Positions 52,703-64,000 of a stretch of 64,000 nucleotides of DNA are shown piece after piece. The notes below the pieces were generated by a model, which was given only the letters and a program-made list of their open reading frames with translations, was not told the DNA's origin and did no database searches. The stretch's first letter is position 1; each line of letters starts with the position of its first letter. Both the position numbers and the translations under genes were made by a program. The stretch is from Apodemus sylvaticus (taxonomy: Eukaryota; Chordata; Mammalia; Rodentia; Muridae): contig NC_067473.1 of the NCBI RefSeq assembly GCF_947179515.1, forward strand, positions 86,690,350 to 86,754,349, written 5' to 3'.

Positions 52703-53639
52703 AAAAAAAAAAAAAAAAAGGAAATCAATTTGGTGGTTTCTCAGAAACCTGAGACTAGTTATATGTCAAGACCCATCTATACCACTCCTGGGCATATACA
52801 CAAAAGATTCTCCAACATCCCACAAAGACACTTGTTAAACTATGTTCATAGCAGCTTAATTCATGACTTAATTCTCAGTCAGAAACTGGGAACAACCTAG
52901 ATGTACCTCAACTGACAAATGGATAAAGAAAATCTGGTACATCTACACAATTGAATACTATTCAGCTATTAAAAACAAGACATGATGAATTTTACAAGCA
53001 AATGTGATAATATCATCCTGAATGATGTAATCCAGACCCAAAAGTATATGCATTGTATGTACTCACTTATAAGTGTATATTATTTAAAAGATACAGGCTA
53101 CTCATACTATACTACATAGATCCAAAGAAACTATAAAGGAATAAAGGCCCAAGCAAGGACCCTAGAATATCACTCTAAATGGAGAATAAAATAGCCATAG
53201 AAGGCAAACAGAGAGAGGAAACTAGGTGTGAGAAAGAATGGGGAGAGAAAAGAGGGGTTCAGGATCAAGTGTGGGAAGAACAGGAGAGAGAACCAGATGA
53301 CCATGAGATAAAAATGTGCAAGTGACTAGGGTAGAAAAGCAGCAAGCATCTCTTGGACATGATAGAGACCTGGGATAAGGAAGGAACCCAAGAATCAATT
53401 GGGATTACTGTAGCTGTGACTCACAGCACTGGGGATATAGAATCAGAAGCATTTCTTACCAGGCAACTCACAGCCACTATACTCCCTTAAGAACAAAGAT
53501 GGCCTCAGAAACCAAGGCACATGACATTCACATGACAAAGACTAGAGCAGATTGTCTAGAATTAGAAGCTTTCTAAACTAAGATGCACTGATTCCAGTCT
53601 AAAAGCAAAGTTGATAACATGCAGGAAATATGTCTCTAT

Positions 53640-55800
53640 TAAAGCCCAGTAGCCCTACCACAATATGAACTAAGAATTTCAACATAGGTGAAGCGCAAGA
53701 CAAGGACTTCAAAATAGTCTTTATGAATATCTTAGAGGTCCTTAAAGAGAATATGGATGAATGCATTAAAGAAATCTATGAATATACAAAGAGTGAGATG
53801 AAATCAAGAAAGCAGTTCAAGACTTGTAAAGGGGAAATATAATCAATAAAGAAAATCAAAACTGAGAGGAAAACTGGAAGTTAAAAATCTAGGAACTTGA
53901 TCCTGAACTTCAGAAGCAAGACTTACCAACAGAATTCAAGAGATAAAAGAAAGAATCTCAGTCGTGGAAGACAAGAGAGAAGCAAAACGGTTACATCAGT
54001 CAATGAACACGTTAAATCTTAAAAATTCCAGGGAAAAAACATCCAGGAAATCTTGAAAACAAAATCCACAAATAATAGGAATAGAAGAATGAAAAGAAAC
54101 CCAGGTCAAAACAAAAAAATGATTTCAATAAAACCAAAGAAGAAAATAATGATGGAGGTGCCTATCAAGATTCAAGAACCTTATAAAGAACCAAATAAAT
54201 GGGAAAAAAAGAAATTGCCCTTAACATATATTAATCAAAGCCCTAAGTGTACAGAATAATTCAGACATTAAGAACTTCAAAGAAAACCTGAACAAATACT
54301 ATATTATTAGAATAACACCTGATTTTTCCATGGAAACTCAAAAAGTCACAAAAGCTTGTTTACATGTTCTCCAAACTCTAATAGAACACAAATATCAGCT
54401 GGACTATTATATCCACAAAGACTTTCAGCTTCAGTAGATGGTAAAACATGTATTGCATGATAGAACATAACTGAAACATTATCTCTTTAAAAACCAACAA
54501 AACAAACAAACAATAGCAAAGATAGCTTAAATAATCCTGAATAATAAAAGTTCTGCAGGAGACGTTATCAGGCACAGCCTCAAACTGTATGACAGACAGA
54601 GTAATTTTTTAAAAAGCATGGAATTGAAATAATGACAAACAAGTTGAATAAATGATCAAACTGAAGATTGGGACATGAATCCATCCACCCATGGACACCT
54701 GATAAAGAAACCAGATACACAAATTGGAAAAAGGAAAGTATCTTCAACAAATGGTTCTGGTCAAACTGGATTTGCAGATGAATGCAAATAAAATCATACC
54801 GTACTTACCACTTTGCCAGAAATTCAATGATAAATGGATCAAAAGCTTCACCATAAACAAGCTACACTGGACATGATAAAGGAGAAAGAGGAATATCCTT
54901 GATCTCATTGGCACATTTTCCTGAACATAAAACTGTTATTACAGCCACTAAGATTCACAATTAATTAATGGGACTTCATGAAAGTAAAAATCTTCTACAA
55001 GGCAAAAGACACTGTCATTTGGACAAAGTGGCACCCTACAGAATGCAAAACACAAATTTGTCAGCTCTACATCCAATAGAGAGCTAATATTCACAATATA
55101 TAAAGAACTCAGGAAACCAGATATAAAGAAAATGAATAACCCAATTAAAAATTGGGTACAGATCTAAACAGAGAATTCTCAATAGAGGAAACTCAAATGT
55201 CTGGGAAACATTTAAATAAATGTTCAATATCCTGAAATATCAGGGAAATACACATTAAAACTGCTTTGATATTTCATCTTACACCCGTAAGAATGGCTAA
55301 GATCTGACAGCTTATGGTGGGGAGGATGGGGCGTAATAGGAACAGTCATGCATTGCTGATAAAAGCACAAACTCATACATTCACTAGGGAAATCAGTTTG
55401 GTGGTTCCTCAGGAAGATGGCAATCAATCAACTTCAAGATCTATCCCTAACACCCTTGAGCATATACCCAAAGGATGTTTCATCTTCTCAGAAAGACACT
55501 TGTTCAACCATGTTGATTGCTGATATCTTTAAATTGCCCATAAATTTGATGTAATGAATAAAGAAAACATGCTACATTTACACAGTGGATTGTGCACACA
55601 ATACAGTCTCTTTCTAAAGATATTATGAAATTTGTAAGCAAAGGGATGGAATTTGAAAAGAAAATAGTTGTGTGAGGTAACCCAAACCCAGAAAGACAAA
55701 TGTGGTATATATTCACTTAGGTGTGGATATTAGTCTTTAAATAAATGATAACCACACTAGAATCCATAAACATCCTCCTGCCACAAATGTGAACAGATGC
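53640..55800 (+). mobile_element. Old plus-strand L1, ORF1 and ORF2 C-terminus, internal deletion
   Basis: 53690-54580 resembles old L1 ORF1 (coiled-coil type text, then RNA-binding part). 54600-55740 matches the ORF2 C-terminal third (GGACTTCATGAAAGTAAAAATC, GAGCATATACCCAAAGG). The ORF2 N-terminal and RT parts are absent, so either a deletion or two separate elements. Frames are heavily broken. Confidence 0.65.
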
Positions 55801-56645
55801 GGAGACTTATAGCAGACACTTATGTGGAGAGAAAGAGATCTTGGAACATGTAGCTCTAATCAAATTCCCTTTCCAGGGAAACCCTGGAAGAAGAGGTAGA
55901 AGGTAAAAGACAGGACAGGTAGAGAACACCAGTAAAGCAAGACTCTCTGAATCAATTTTGCAATGCTTATGTAAACTCACAGAGGCTGAACTACTGCTCA
56001 GGCACCATGACTGCTAGTGTGTTGCCACGATTACTGCCAGGATGGCCATGTACTCACCGTCAGCATCCATAAGACTTCATAATCTCTTTCTTTTACCATT
56101 TTTACTTGGCTGTCATGTTTCTTCACAGCAATAATACAGTAATCAAGACAGTAACTCACATTACCCATAGGTATATCTTCTCACACCAGTTGTCACTTGT
56201 AGCTCACAGGTTCACATCTGAATAAAACTGCTATTGGCTCCTTCAGCCACCTACATAGAATATTTCTGCACCATAAAAGCTGGTTAGCATGTAGAAACCA
56301 TCTGTTCTGACCATTTTGGTATCTCCATGTACTATGACCAAAGAATGTCCTATTGTTAGCAATGGGATCTTACTAGTAATTTCTGGTAAACCATCCAGGT
56401 CAAAAGCAATAATATGTAACAATTAACCTTTTAAAGTCCCTAACTATATTACAAAATTATAAGTAGATAATGTATCAAACCAGACTAACTAGGAAAATGA
56501 GAGTTTTTCAACATAGAAACAATTGGAGATGAAGGCAATAACAATTTTCTGCCTTCTATTCTAGGTCAAAAATTCAGAATAAAGTTATGAGATTGTGTAT
56601 AATTGAATATGTGTTTCAACAAAGCATCATAGACTAAGCTTTTAG
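55801..56645. other. No recognised feature
   Basis: Possibly the tail of the preceding L1 3' UTR up to about 56000, then unrecognised AT-rich sequence. Confidence 0.4.
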
Positions 56646-56722
56646 CAGAAGTTGGAGGAGAAAGGGAAAAAGGAAGAGGAGGAGGAAGAGGAGGAGAAGA
56701 GGAAAAAAAGAAAGAAGGAAAT
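56646..56722 (+). repeat. GGA/GAA-rich purine tract
   Basis: Imperfect GAGGAGGAAGAGG units on the plus strand. The Ser/Leu/Phe-rich minus-strand ORF is a by-product. Confidence 0.9.
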
Positions 56723-56948
56723 GTACTTTCTCAGTTCTGCATGTACACAGAGAGATACCAGAGAGATACCAGTAGATAGGTAGATACCAGAATCTGGACT
56801 CTGGAATCCTTGCTTTTGCTCTCGCATGGTGAATGGTAAAACAGAAGTGTGTGATAGACATCATAGTATTACATGGCAGAAAGGAGGCAAATTCTTTCTA
56901 ACAGTCCCTTATTATGACACCAGTCCTCCGTGAGAATGAGAACATGAC
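56723..56948. other. No recognised feature
   Basis: Includes a small GATA-like duplication (AGAGAGATACCAGAGAGATACCAGTAGATAGG, 56750-56782 approx.). Nothing else is supported. Confidence 0.35.
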
Positions 56949-57428
56949 TGTAATAGCTATTCCTGGTTGTCAACTTCACTATATCTCGAATTAACTACAG
57001 TCCAGAATTGGAAGATTCACCTGTGATCCTAATCTTGAGTCTGGGAGGTAAAAGTGTCTGACCTGGATCTTGACATGGAGATCTTAAGGCATAGTTGTTA
57101 TGAGCCCCAGAAGATCAAGACAGGATGATCTCTAAGTTCAAGGTCATCAGAAACAAAGCAAGTCCCAAATCCAAGCATGGTGGCATAATCTGTACCAAAC
57201 CTTCTGCTGGAGACCTACATAAAGACATTGGAAGAAGGAAGATTCACTCTCTTCTTCACCTGCTTGCCTCATAGGACTGAGCAACTACTATATCCTTAAA
57301 CTTTTATTCAGAGCTACTGCTGACCATTTGGGGGAGTTGGACTACAGATTGTAAGTCATCAACAAATTCCCTTACCATATAGAGACTACCGATAAGTTCT
57401 GTGACTCTAGAGAACACTGAATAATAAA
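56949..57428 (+). mobile_element. Solo MT2-type ERVL LTR, 5-bp TSD
   Basis: 480 bp starting TGTAATAGCTATTCCTGG and ending near GAATAATAAA, with the same internal phrases as the ERVL LTR at 5211-5724 (CTGACCTGGATCTTGACATGG, CTTCTGCTGGAGACC, GCTGCTGACCATT-like). The flank ATGAC occurs on both sides (56944-56948, 57429-57433), a 5-bp duplication as expected for ERVL. It lacks the tandem 38-bp unit of the other LTR. Confidence 0.85.
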
Positions 57429-57433
57429 ATGAC

Positions 57434-57800
57434 CATCTGACCAAATGCTCTAACCTCTCAGTGCTACTACCTTGGTGATCAAATCACCTACATCTGCTTA
57501 ATTGTAAATATATGGAGGTCATAGATCACACACTGAAGCATACATATGGATATATTAGATACTTCAAAAGCATGAAGTTTTACACCTAGCCTTTGTTTCT
57601 GAAATTTCAGATTCAAGAAAGGGACAGAAGCACACTAACAGTCGGTACTCTGTCCCTAGACTTCAACAAGTGTGTCCAGTGAATCCCCTTCCTGGGACTG
57701 TCTGAGCTCATGTTTGCTGCTATAACGTCCCAGGTGAATGGATTATTATAAGCAACAGTTGTTTTCTGGCAATTTCCATGTCTGCTGAGGGCTACTTCAC

Positions 57801-57803
<3 letters not shown>
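57434..57803. other. No recognised feature
   Basis: Unique-looking sequence up to the TG repeat. Confidence 0.4.

Positions 57804-57861
<58 letters not shown>
57804..57861 (+). repeat. (TG)29 microsatellite
   Basis: About 29 uninterrupted TG units. Confidence 0.96.
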
Positions 57862-57863
<2 letters not shown>

Positions 57864-58009
57864 CAAAACCACAGAAAGGCTTTACTCCAATACACTTTCT
57901 CTTATATTACATACACATCTTCCCATCATAAACAATCAGTGTTTAAACACACAAAAAAAAAAACAAACAATAATGTGATTTAATGAAACCTGGAAGGATT
58001 ATAGAAGAC

Positions 58010-58155
58010 ATTCTAGTTTCATTTCTGTTGCTGTGATAAAATACCATGACAAAAGCAACTGGGAGAGAAAGGGCTTATTTTATTTTACAATTCCAATTTA
58101 CAGTAATGAAGTCAAGGCAGCAGCAATGTGAAATGACTGGTCATATCACTTCTAC
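58010..58155 (+). repeat. Rodent interspersed repeat fragment (RMER1-like)
   Basis: TTTCTGTTGCTGTGATAAAATACCATGACAAAAGCAACT is a phrase common in rodent genomes, which I associate with the RMER1 group from memory. Only about 145 bp are present before the GA repeat. Confidence 0.5.
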
Positions 58156-58158
58156 AGT

Positions 58159-58159
58159 C

Positions 58160-58245
<86 letters not shown>
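58159..58245 (+). repeat. (GA)n microsatellite
   Basis: About 43 GA units with one GAAAGA interruption near the start. Confidence 0.96.
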
Positions 58246-58248
<3 letters not shown>

Positions 58249-58344
58249 ATGAATATAGGCATGCTTATTAGTTTAGTGAATTTTCTCCATTCTTATTTTA
58301 TATAGATGAATATTTGCACCTAAGGAATGTTGTTACCCACAGAT

Positions 58345-58940
58345 CTCATGTAAATCTTCAATTTTATCAGAAAATGTTTGTAATTCCCCTTTTAATTAAT
58401 TTAGTAATGTTTTTTGTGTCTACTATTTTATCTGCATTATTTTTCATGATAATCTTCAATTTTAATATATCTTTCTATAATTTCCTCTATTTTATCAGAA
58501 ATGTTTTCAATGTAAATCTTTGATTTTATTACAATGTTTCTAATTCCACCTTCAATTAATTTAGAAAGTTTTTATATCTACCATTTTATATGTAAAATTT
58601 TCCATAAAATAGTCAATTTTAACATTTGTCTATATATTTCTTGAATTTTACCAGAAATATTTTCCATATGAATCTTCTATTTTGCCTGAAAATATTTATA
58701 ATTCCACCGTCAATTAACTTAGAATTATCCTTATGCCTATCATTTTATCTGTATAATTTCCATGATAATCTTTAATTTTAACATGTTTTTCTATATATTT
58801 CTTCTGTTTTATCAGAACTATGTTCCATGTAAATCTTCAAGTTTATCAGAAAATGTTTATAATTCCACTTTCAATCAACTTAGGAATACTTTTATCCCTG
58901 CCATTATTATATCTATATAAAATTTTCCATGCTAATCTTC
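58345..58940 (+). repeat. AT-rich tandem array, ~160-bp unit, copy 2
   Basis: The phrase CATGTAAATCTTCAATTTTATCAG recurs in variant form at about 58347, 58508, 58666 and 58825. The first units match those of copy 1 (31265 onward) in the same order, including the shared start TCTCATGTAAATCTTC. Confidence 0.75.
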
Positions 58941-61085
58941 AAAAAAAAAGAAAGTGTCTGAGATGTCATTTTGTCAATGTAACACAATCTAGAATCACCT
59001 GATAAGGTAGTCTTGATGGTGTATTACCTACATCAGCTTAGTTAGCAGACATGTGGGGGATAGTAATGATCACTACTTCATTTCCTAATGGGACCTTCCC
59101 AAAGGTTCCCTTTTCTCAGATTGTTAATCCATCCATGAGGGTGCCACCTTCATAATGCATACTACCCATCCAAAAATAACCCACTTTATCATCTCTAGAG
59201 TTATAATATTGCAGCATGTGAATTTGAGGTCACCAGTTTTCAAACAGAGCAAAGGACCTTGCCTATGATCCAAAAGGAGGTTTCTGCTCTTCTGCGTGGT
59301 TACTTTCTCCAGAAAACCTCAAGTTGTCAATAAACTATTTTGCACATTTGCATATGGAGGACAAAGATGGTGACCTCATTCCACAGAGAAGGAAGCTGCA
59401 GTAGCCATCCGTTCCCATGATGTAGGGACAAAAAGAAGACGCTACATACAACATACTCCAATCCTTCTCAACTTTGCCTGGCTGTGTCTCATATTAGGCC
59501 AGGAAAGTACAAAGAAGATCAGAGATGGTTTTAGAATCCTCCCACGGATTTGCTCCCTGGGAAACAGAGGTTGAGCATCAGCCCACAGAAGTTTCATAAG
59601 ACTAGACAAAATCTCCAAATACCAAGCAAAAACTGTTGAAGGAATAAACAGCTAGCTGATTACATTAATCATATGTGGAGGATCTATGCCTGAGAGGAGA
59701 GTGGGAGCCATATGAATGGCTAGAGTTCTCATATTCCTGAGAACTCCCTTACAGGTGGCCAGTACAGGGACCCAGTAGCCACTAGGACCAGTGACATGAT
59801 GTCCATATAATACAGAAGGCCTGCATGGTCCAGTGTGGAAGGATAGTATCATAACAGTTGTAAAAGAACCAACAATTTAAATTTTACAGACTCTGTGCAA
59901 TGACTTGCTCAAAAATTGGACCATTTTCAGAGCCAGTACTGGTTCCTGCCCTGCATGGAACAGAAGCAGCTGGAAAGGAAAGGAAAATGAGGTTGAGAAG
60001 CAGGCTTCCTACTCACTGGTGCCTCATTTGGATGAACTGTATTCCAGACAGCTTCTACTACAACCTGTCCTAGTGGTTCCTACCATCTTCCATACTCTTA
60101 GGCTTCAGTTCACATGTAGATTCTGTAGATGCAGAAACTGCCACAGGCACATTTTCACTGAAGAACTGCATCTCATTTGAGCATGTCTGTATTTTAGCTT
60201 TCTATTCAATTAAATTGAATTTTAACAAAATAGTCTTACTAACTCTTTCATAGAAAGTATTATTATAGTTACCTATACTCCTCCTACTAACTCCTTCAAA
60301 ATCATTCATCAGCTACCTATTCCTAGTTTTGTGTCTTCATTTTTAAAAAAATGAAAAAAATAACCCATTGAATATGATTGGAACTGCTCAAATATTTCTG
60401 GGTATAAGTCACTCATTGGAACATGGTAGGAGATAAGCACTTAAAGAACACTGATTTTCTTCTTCGGAAGCCATCAACTATACATAGCTCCTCAGCCAGT
60501 GATTAGGGCATGTTAGGCCCTCAACTCTCTATGTGTGAGTGTTGACTGGCTTCATATTGAACAGGTATTATTATACAGGAAGCCACATCTGCTGTGGGTT
60601 CATTAGCACAGCAGTCTGGACATGTCCAGATGATACTTTTCTACTCTGGTCCTCTCTAACCTCTGGCTTTTACAATCGTTTTGATCCTCTTTCACAGTGC
60701 TTACTACTCACAGCAAAAGTGGGTGAATCAGATGTCCCATTTGTGGCTGAGCATTCTTCTAGCATGTATTCTTGGCATTTTGAACAATTGCGAGTTTCTT
60801 GGTTAATCACCCTACACTATACAAGAAACTTACCTGCTGAGGTCCAAAAGCTATGCTAATCTATAGTATTAGCATAAAAATTTGCACATGATTTAATACC
60901 CCATTTCACATAATAATTACAGTAATTTCACACATAGGGTCTGTGAGTTCTCCAACCATGGCCAGATTTACAGTATTTTTAGTTAAATACATTTTCACTG
61001 ATAAATAGTAGCAAAAAATAAACACATGAATGTCTTGATATTAATCAAAAGCAACATGACACCTCCTCATGAAACAAAGATGTAA
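58941..61085. other. Mostly unrecognised sequence
   Basis: 58960-59335 contains GTCAATGTAACACAATCTAGAATCACCTG, which looks like a diverged dispersed rodent repeat I cannot name. 59336-61085 has no supported gene; ORFs of up to 106 codons (60539-60859) show no domain. Confidence 0.4.
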
Positions 61086-61089
61086 TACA

Positions 61090-61245
61090 CATGAGATCCA
61101 ACCATTGCACTACTAGGTAGAAATCCAAAGGACTTAGAGCCAGTGTGTCCAAGGATGACCCACCTGCTCACAGCAGTGCCATGAACACTGGCCAAGAAAT
61201 GGGAACCACCAAGTGCCTATCGGCTGGTGAGGAGGAAAAAGGTAG
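61090..61245 (+). mobile_element. Old L1 (L1M-like) ORF2 C-terminal remnant
   Basis: GGTAGAAATCCAAAGGACTTAGAGCCAGTGTGTCCAAGGA and CACAGCAGTGCCATGAACACTGGCCAAG...ACCACCAAGTGCCTA match the ORF2 end of old mammalian L1. About 155 bp remain. Confidence 0.65.
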
Positions 61246-61445
61246 AAAAGTTACAAGCAGAGCACTCCTAAGCCATTTCAACCTTCATTCAGTGTTGACT
61301 TTTAGGAACAGCTGAACATGGTCAATATTAGCCATCTCTTGTGGCTTATAGTGAGCTTCTTATTGCTGTTCATCTCATTGAAGTTCACTGTTCTGATAAC
61401 CATGCTCCTTTCTGACTCAGGTGTGCAGGGTACCAAGACTTCCTC

Positions 61446-62252
61446 TTTTTTTATTATTACTACTATTTTTATTGATATATTTTTATTTACATTTCAAATG
61501 ATTTCCCCTTTCCTGGCTCCCCAATCCCCGAAAGTCCCATAAGCCCTCTTCCCTCACCCTGTTCCCCTATCCACCCCTTCCTGCTTTCCTGTTCTGGTAT
61601 TCCCCTATATTGCTGCACTGAGCCTTTCCAGACCAGGGGACACTCCTCTGTTCTTCTTGGACATCATTTGACATGTGGATTATGTCTTGGGTATTCCAAA
61701 TTTCTAGGCTAATATCCACTTATCAGTGAGTGCATACCATGATTGATCTTTTGAGACTAGGTTGCCGCACATAGTATGATGTTCTCCAGCTCCATCCATA
61801 TGTCTAAGGATTTCATGAATTCATTGTTTCTAATGGCTGAATAGTGCTCCATTGTGTATATATACATTTTTTTGTATCCGTTCCTCCGTTGAGGGATGTC
61901 TGGGTTCTTTCCAGCTTTTGGCTATTATAAATAGGGCTGCTATGAACATAATGGAGCATGTATCCTTATTACATGCTGGGGAATCCTCTGGGTATATGCC
62001 CAGGAGTGGTATAGCAGGGTCCTCCAGAAGTGTCATGCCCAATTTTCTGAGGACCTGCCCAAATGATTTCCAGAGTGGTTGTACCAATTTGCAACCCCAC
62101 CAGCAGTGCAGGAGTGTTCCTCTTTCTGCACATCCTCACCAACACCTGCTTTCTTCTGAGTTTTTAATCATAGTCATTCTGACTGGTGTGAAGTGAAATC
62201 TCAGGGTTGTTATGATTTGCATTTCCCTAATGCCTAGTGATGTTGAACATTT
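61446..62252 (-). mobile_element. L1-H, outer element of a triple nest
   Basis: Minus-strand L1: AT-rich tail, 3' UTR, ORF2 C-terminus (relic of 85 codons at 62087-61830). It breaks off at GTGATGTTGAACATTTTT, where the tail of L1-I begins. Confidence 0.88.
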
Positions 62253-63034
62253 TTATTATTTTTGCCTATATTCTTTGTTTACATTCCAAATTATTTTTCC
62301 TTTCCAAGTTCCCCTTCCTCATAAGTCCCATAAGCCCTCTCTCCTTCACCCATTCTCCAATCAAGCCCATTCTACTTCTTTGACCTGGTACTCCCCTACA
62401 ATGCTGGATCAAGCCTTTCCAGGACCAGTGACCTCTCCTTCCTTCTTCTTGGGAATCATTTGATATGTGAATTGTATCTTGGGTATTCAGAGCTGCTGGG
62501 CTAATATCCATTTATCAGTGACTGCATTGAATGTGTATTCTTTTATGATTGGGTTACCTCACTTAGGATGATATTTTCCAGATCCTACCATTTGCCCAAG
62601 AATTTCATGAATTCATTGTTTTTAATTGCTGGGTAGTATTCCATTGTGTAAATATACCACATTTTCTGTATCCATTCCTCCATTAAGGAACATCTGGGTT
62701 CTTTCCAGCTTCTGGCTATTACAAATAAGACTGCTATGAACATAGTAGAGCATGTGTCCTTATTGCATGCCGGGGAATCCTTTGGGCATATGCCCCGGAG
62801 TGGTATAGCAGGGTCCACCGAAAGTGTCATGCCCAATTTTCTGAGGAACTGCCAAACTGATTTTCAGAGTGGTTGTACCAACTTGCATTCCCATCAATAG
62901 TGGAGGAGTGTTCCTCTTTCTCCACATCCTCACCAATATCTGCTGTCTCCTGAGCCATTCAGACTGGTGTGAGGTGAAATCTCAGGGTTGTTTTCATTTG
63001 CATTTCCCTATTCACTAATGAAGCTGAACATTTC
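62253..63034 (-). mobile_element. L1-I, middle element of a triple nest
   Basis: A different L1 subtype by its 3' UTR (TTCCTTTCCAAGTTCCCCTTCC). ORF2 C-terminal text runs to CTAATGAAGCTGAACATTTC, the same L1 position at which L1-H breaks off. It is followed by the tail of L1-J. Confidence 0.88.
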
Positions 63035-64000
63035 TTTTTTTTTTTAATTTATTTTTATTGAGTATCTTCTTCATTTACATTGCTAATGGTAAGACCTTTC
63101 CTAATTTCCCCCCTCCCAAAAGCCCCCCTTCCCAATGATTCACTACCCCTTCTGCCACCCCGTGCCACCATGCATATGCCCCTCTACCTGACCACAGTCC
63201 CACCTCCCCCACCACTTCCACCCATCCCCTACCCCCTAGCCCCCCACCCCCATCCATTTCCCTTTGAGTCTTTACCTGATGAAAGACCACTCCTCCCACT
63301 GATGCCCAAGAAGGCATTCCTCTGCCACATTTTTGGCTGGAACCATGTATACCCCTTGATTGATGGTTCAGTCCCTGGGAATCTTGGGTTGTCTGGGTGT
63401 CCGAAGTCATTGTTTTCCCATGGGGTTTTTCCCTTCAGCTCTTCCAGACCACCCTCCAGATCCTCTGTTGGGGACCCCAAGCTCAGTCCAATAGTTGGTT
63501 GCTAGTTTCTGCATCTGTATTTGTAAGGCTCTAGCAAGGCCCCTCTGGAGACAATCATGGCATGCTCCTTTTGGTATGTCATAGTGTTGGGGTTTGGTGA
63601 CTGTTTATAGGATGAATCCCCAGGTAGGGCACTCACTTGGTTGCCTTTACTTCAGACTCTGCTCTACACATTGCCTCCCTTGTTGCTCCTGGGAGTATTT
63701 TGTTCCCTTTCTCAGAGGAACCATAGCACCCTCACTTAAGTCCTCTTTCTTCTTGAGCTTCCTGTGCTGGGTGAATTGTAGCTTGTTTATTTTGAGCTTT
63801 TGGACTAGCATCTGCTTATTAGTTAGTGCATACCATGTGTCTTCTTTTGTGACTTGGTTACCTCACTCAGGATGGCACTTTCTAGTTACATCCATTTGCC
63901 TACAAATTTCATGAATTCATTGTTTTTAATAGCTGAATGGTACTCCATTGCACATATACACCACAGTTTCTATATCCATTCCTCTGTTGAGGGACATCTG
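63035..64000 (-). mobile_element. L1-J, inner element, runs off the window
   Basis: T-run, then a third 3' UTR type (TTACATTGCTAATGGTAAGACC, AATTTCCCCCCTCCC), then the ORF2 C-terminus (TTCATGAATTCATTGTTTTTAATAGCTG) to the window end. The ORFs in the C-rich stretch 63075-63505 are by-products. Confidence 0.85.

Larger units (their letters stand above)
50623..52919 (+). repeat. Exceptionally long target-site duplication (200-217 bp)
   Basis: 50640-50839 and 52720-52919 are identical over 200 bp by direct comparison. Both are preceded by exactly 17 A (50623-50639, 52703-52719), so the duplication may be 217 bp. It brackets L1-G. The left edge TTTTTTT/AAAA fits the L1 endonuclease site. Confidence 0.95.
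49556..53640 (+). mobile_element. L1-F, older plus-strand L1, host of two later L1 insertions
   Basis: ORF2 C-terminal and 3' UTR text runs through 49556-49789, 50436-50839 and 52920-about 53640. It is split by a small inverted L1 (49790-50416) and by young L1-G (50840-52702). No open frame of note survives. Confidence 0.8.

Noticed and set aside
58046..58252. Arg-Glu repeat ORF
   Set aside because: It is a translation of the (GA)n microsatellite.
60539..60859. 106-codon ORF in otherwise unassigned sequence
   Set aside because: It is short, has no domain, and shows no splice or promoter context. An exon cannot be excluded, but nothing supports one.
63075..63505. Pro-rich ORF of 141 codons near the window end
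   Set aside because: It is the C-rich antisense of an L1 3' UTR.

Overview
This window is gene-poor mammalian DNA built almost entirely from layered transposable elements. I see no host protein-coding gene, tRNA, rRNA or CRISPR array. The repeats are rodent: MT2-type ERVL LTRs, a B2 SINE, a B1-like SINE, rodent LINE-1 and an env-less class II (ERVK) provirus. The 3' UTR of the youngest L1 (G-rich, then a stretch ending in AAATTATATCAAATAAAA) looks like rat L1 rather than mouse L1, so I favour Rattus. That assignment rests on recall of the family, not on a search.

Layout. 1-5724: 3' part of a decayed ERVL provirus (gag, protease, RT, RNase H, integrase, dUTPase, 3' LTR), inserted into an L1. 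5725-12620: an L1 with an inverted 5' half, an old L1, a B1-like SINE, and a second inverted L1 with clear target-site duplications (TSDs). 12622-25285: a nest in which an old minus-strand L1 (L1-A) is interrupted by a solo LTR, by a full-length L1 (L1-C) carrying a further L1 fragment (L1-B) at its tail, and by a B2. 25286-29585: mostly unrecognised. 29590-35372: L1 pieces in both orientations, an AT-rich tandem array and a young truncated L1. 35374-37126: large microsatellites. 37205-47985: a SINE and an L1 (L1-E) split by the young ERVK provirus (39550-46436, minus strand) and by an unclassified LTR-like insert. 48640-55800: old L1s, one of which (L1-F) holds a very young L1 (L1-G) flanked by an identical 200-217 bp duplication. 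55800-61440: mostly unrecognised, with a solo MT2-type LTR and a second copy of the AT-rich array. 61446-64000: three L1s, each inserted into the one before it at the same ORF2 position.

The only protein set that still looks functional is the ERVK provirus: gag, pro (dUTPase plus protease) and pol are open, arranged in successive -1 frames, between LTRs that differ at 2 of 383 positions. The ERVL copy is heavily broken. The young L1-G keeps an open 519-codon C-terminal part of ORF2 but is 5'-truncated. I found no evidence of a wholly new biological system. The most unusual things are the ~200-bp L1 target duplication, a repeatedly used L1-into-L1 insertion site, the intact env-less ERVK provirus with a 20-nt palindrome at its U5 end, a TA-rich inverted repeat inside an L1, and two colinear copies of a ~160-bp AT-rich array.
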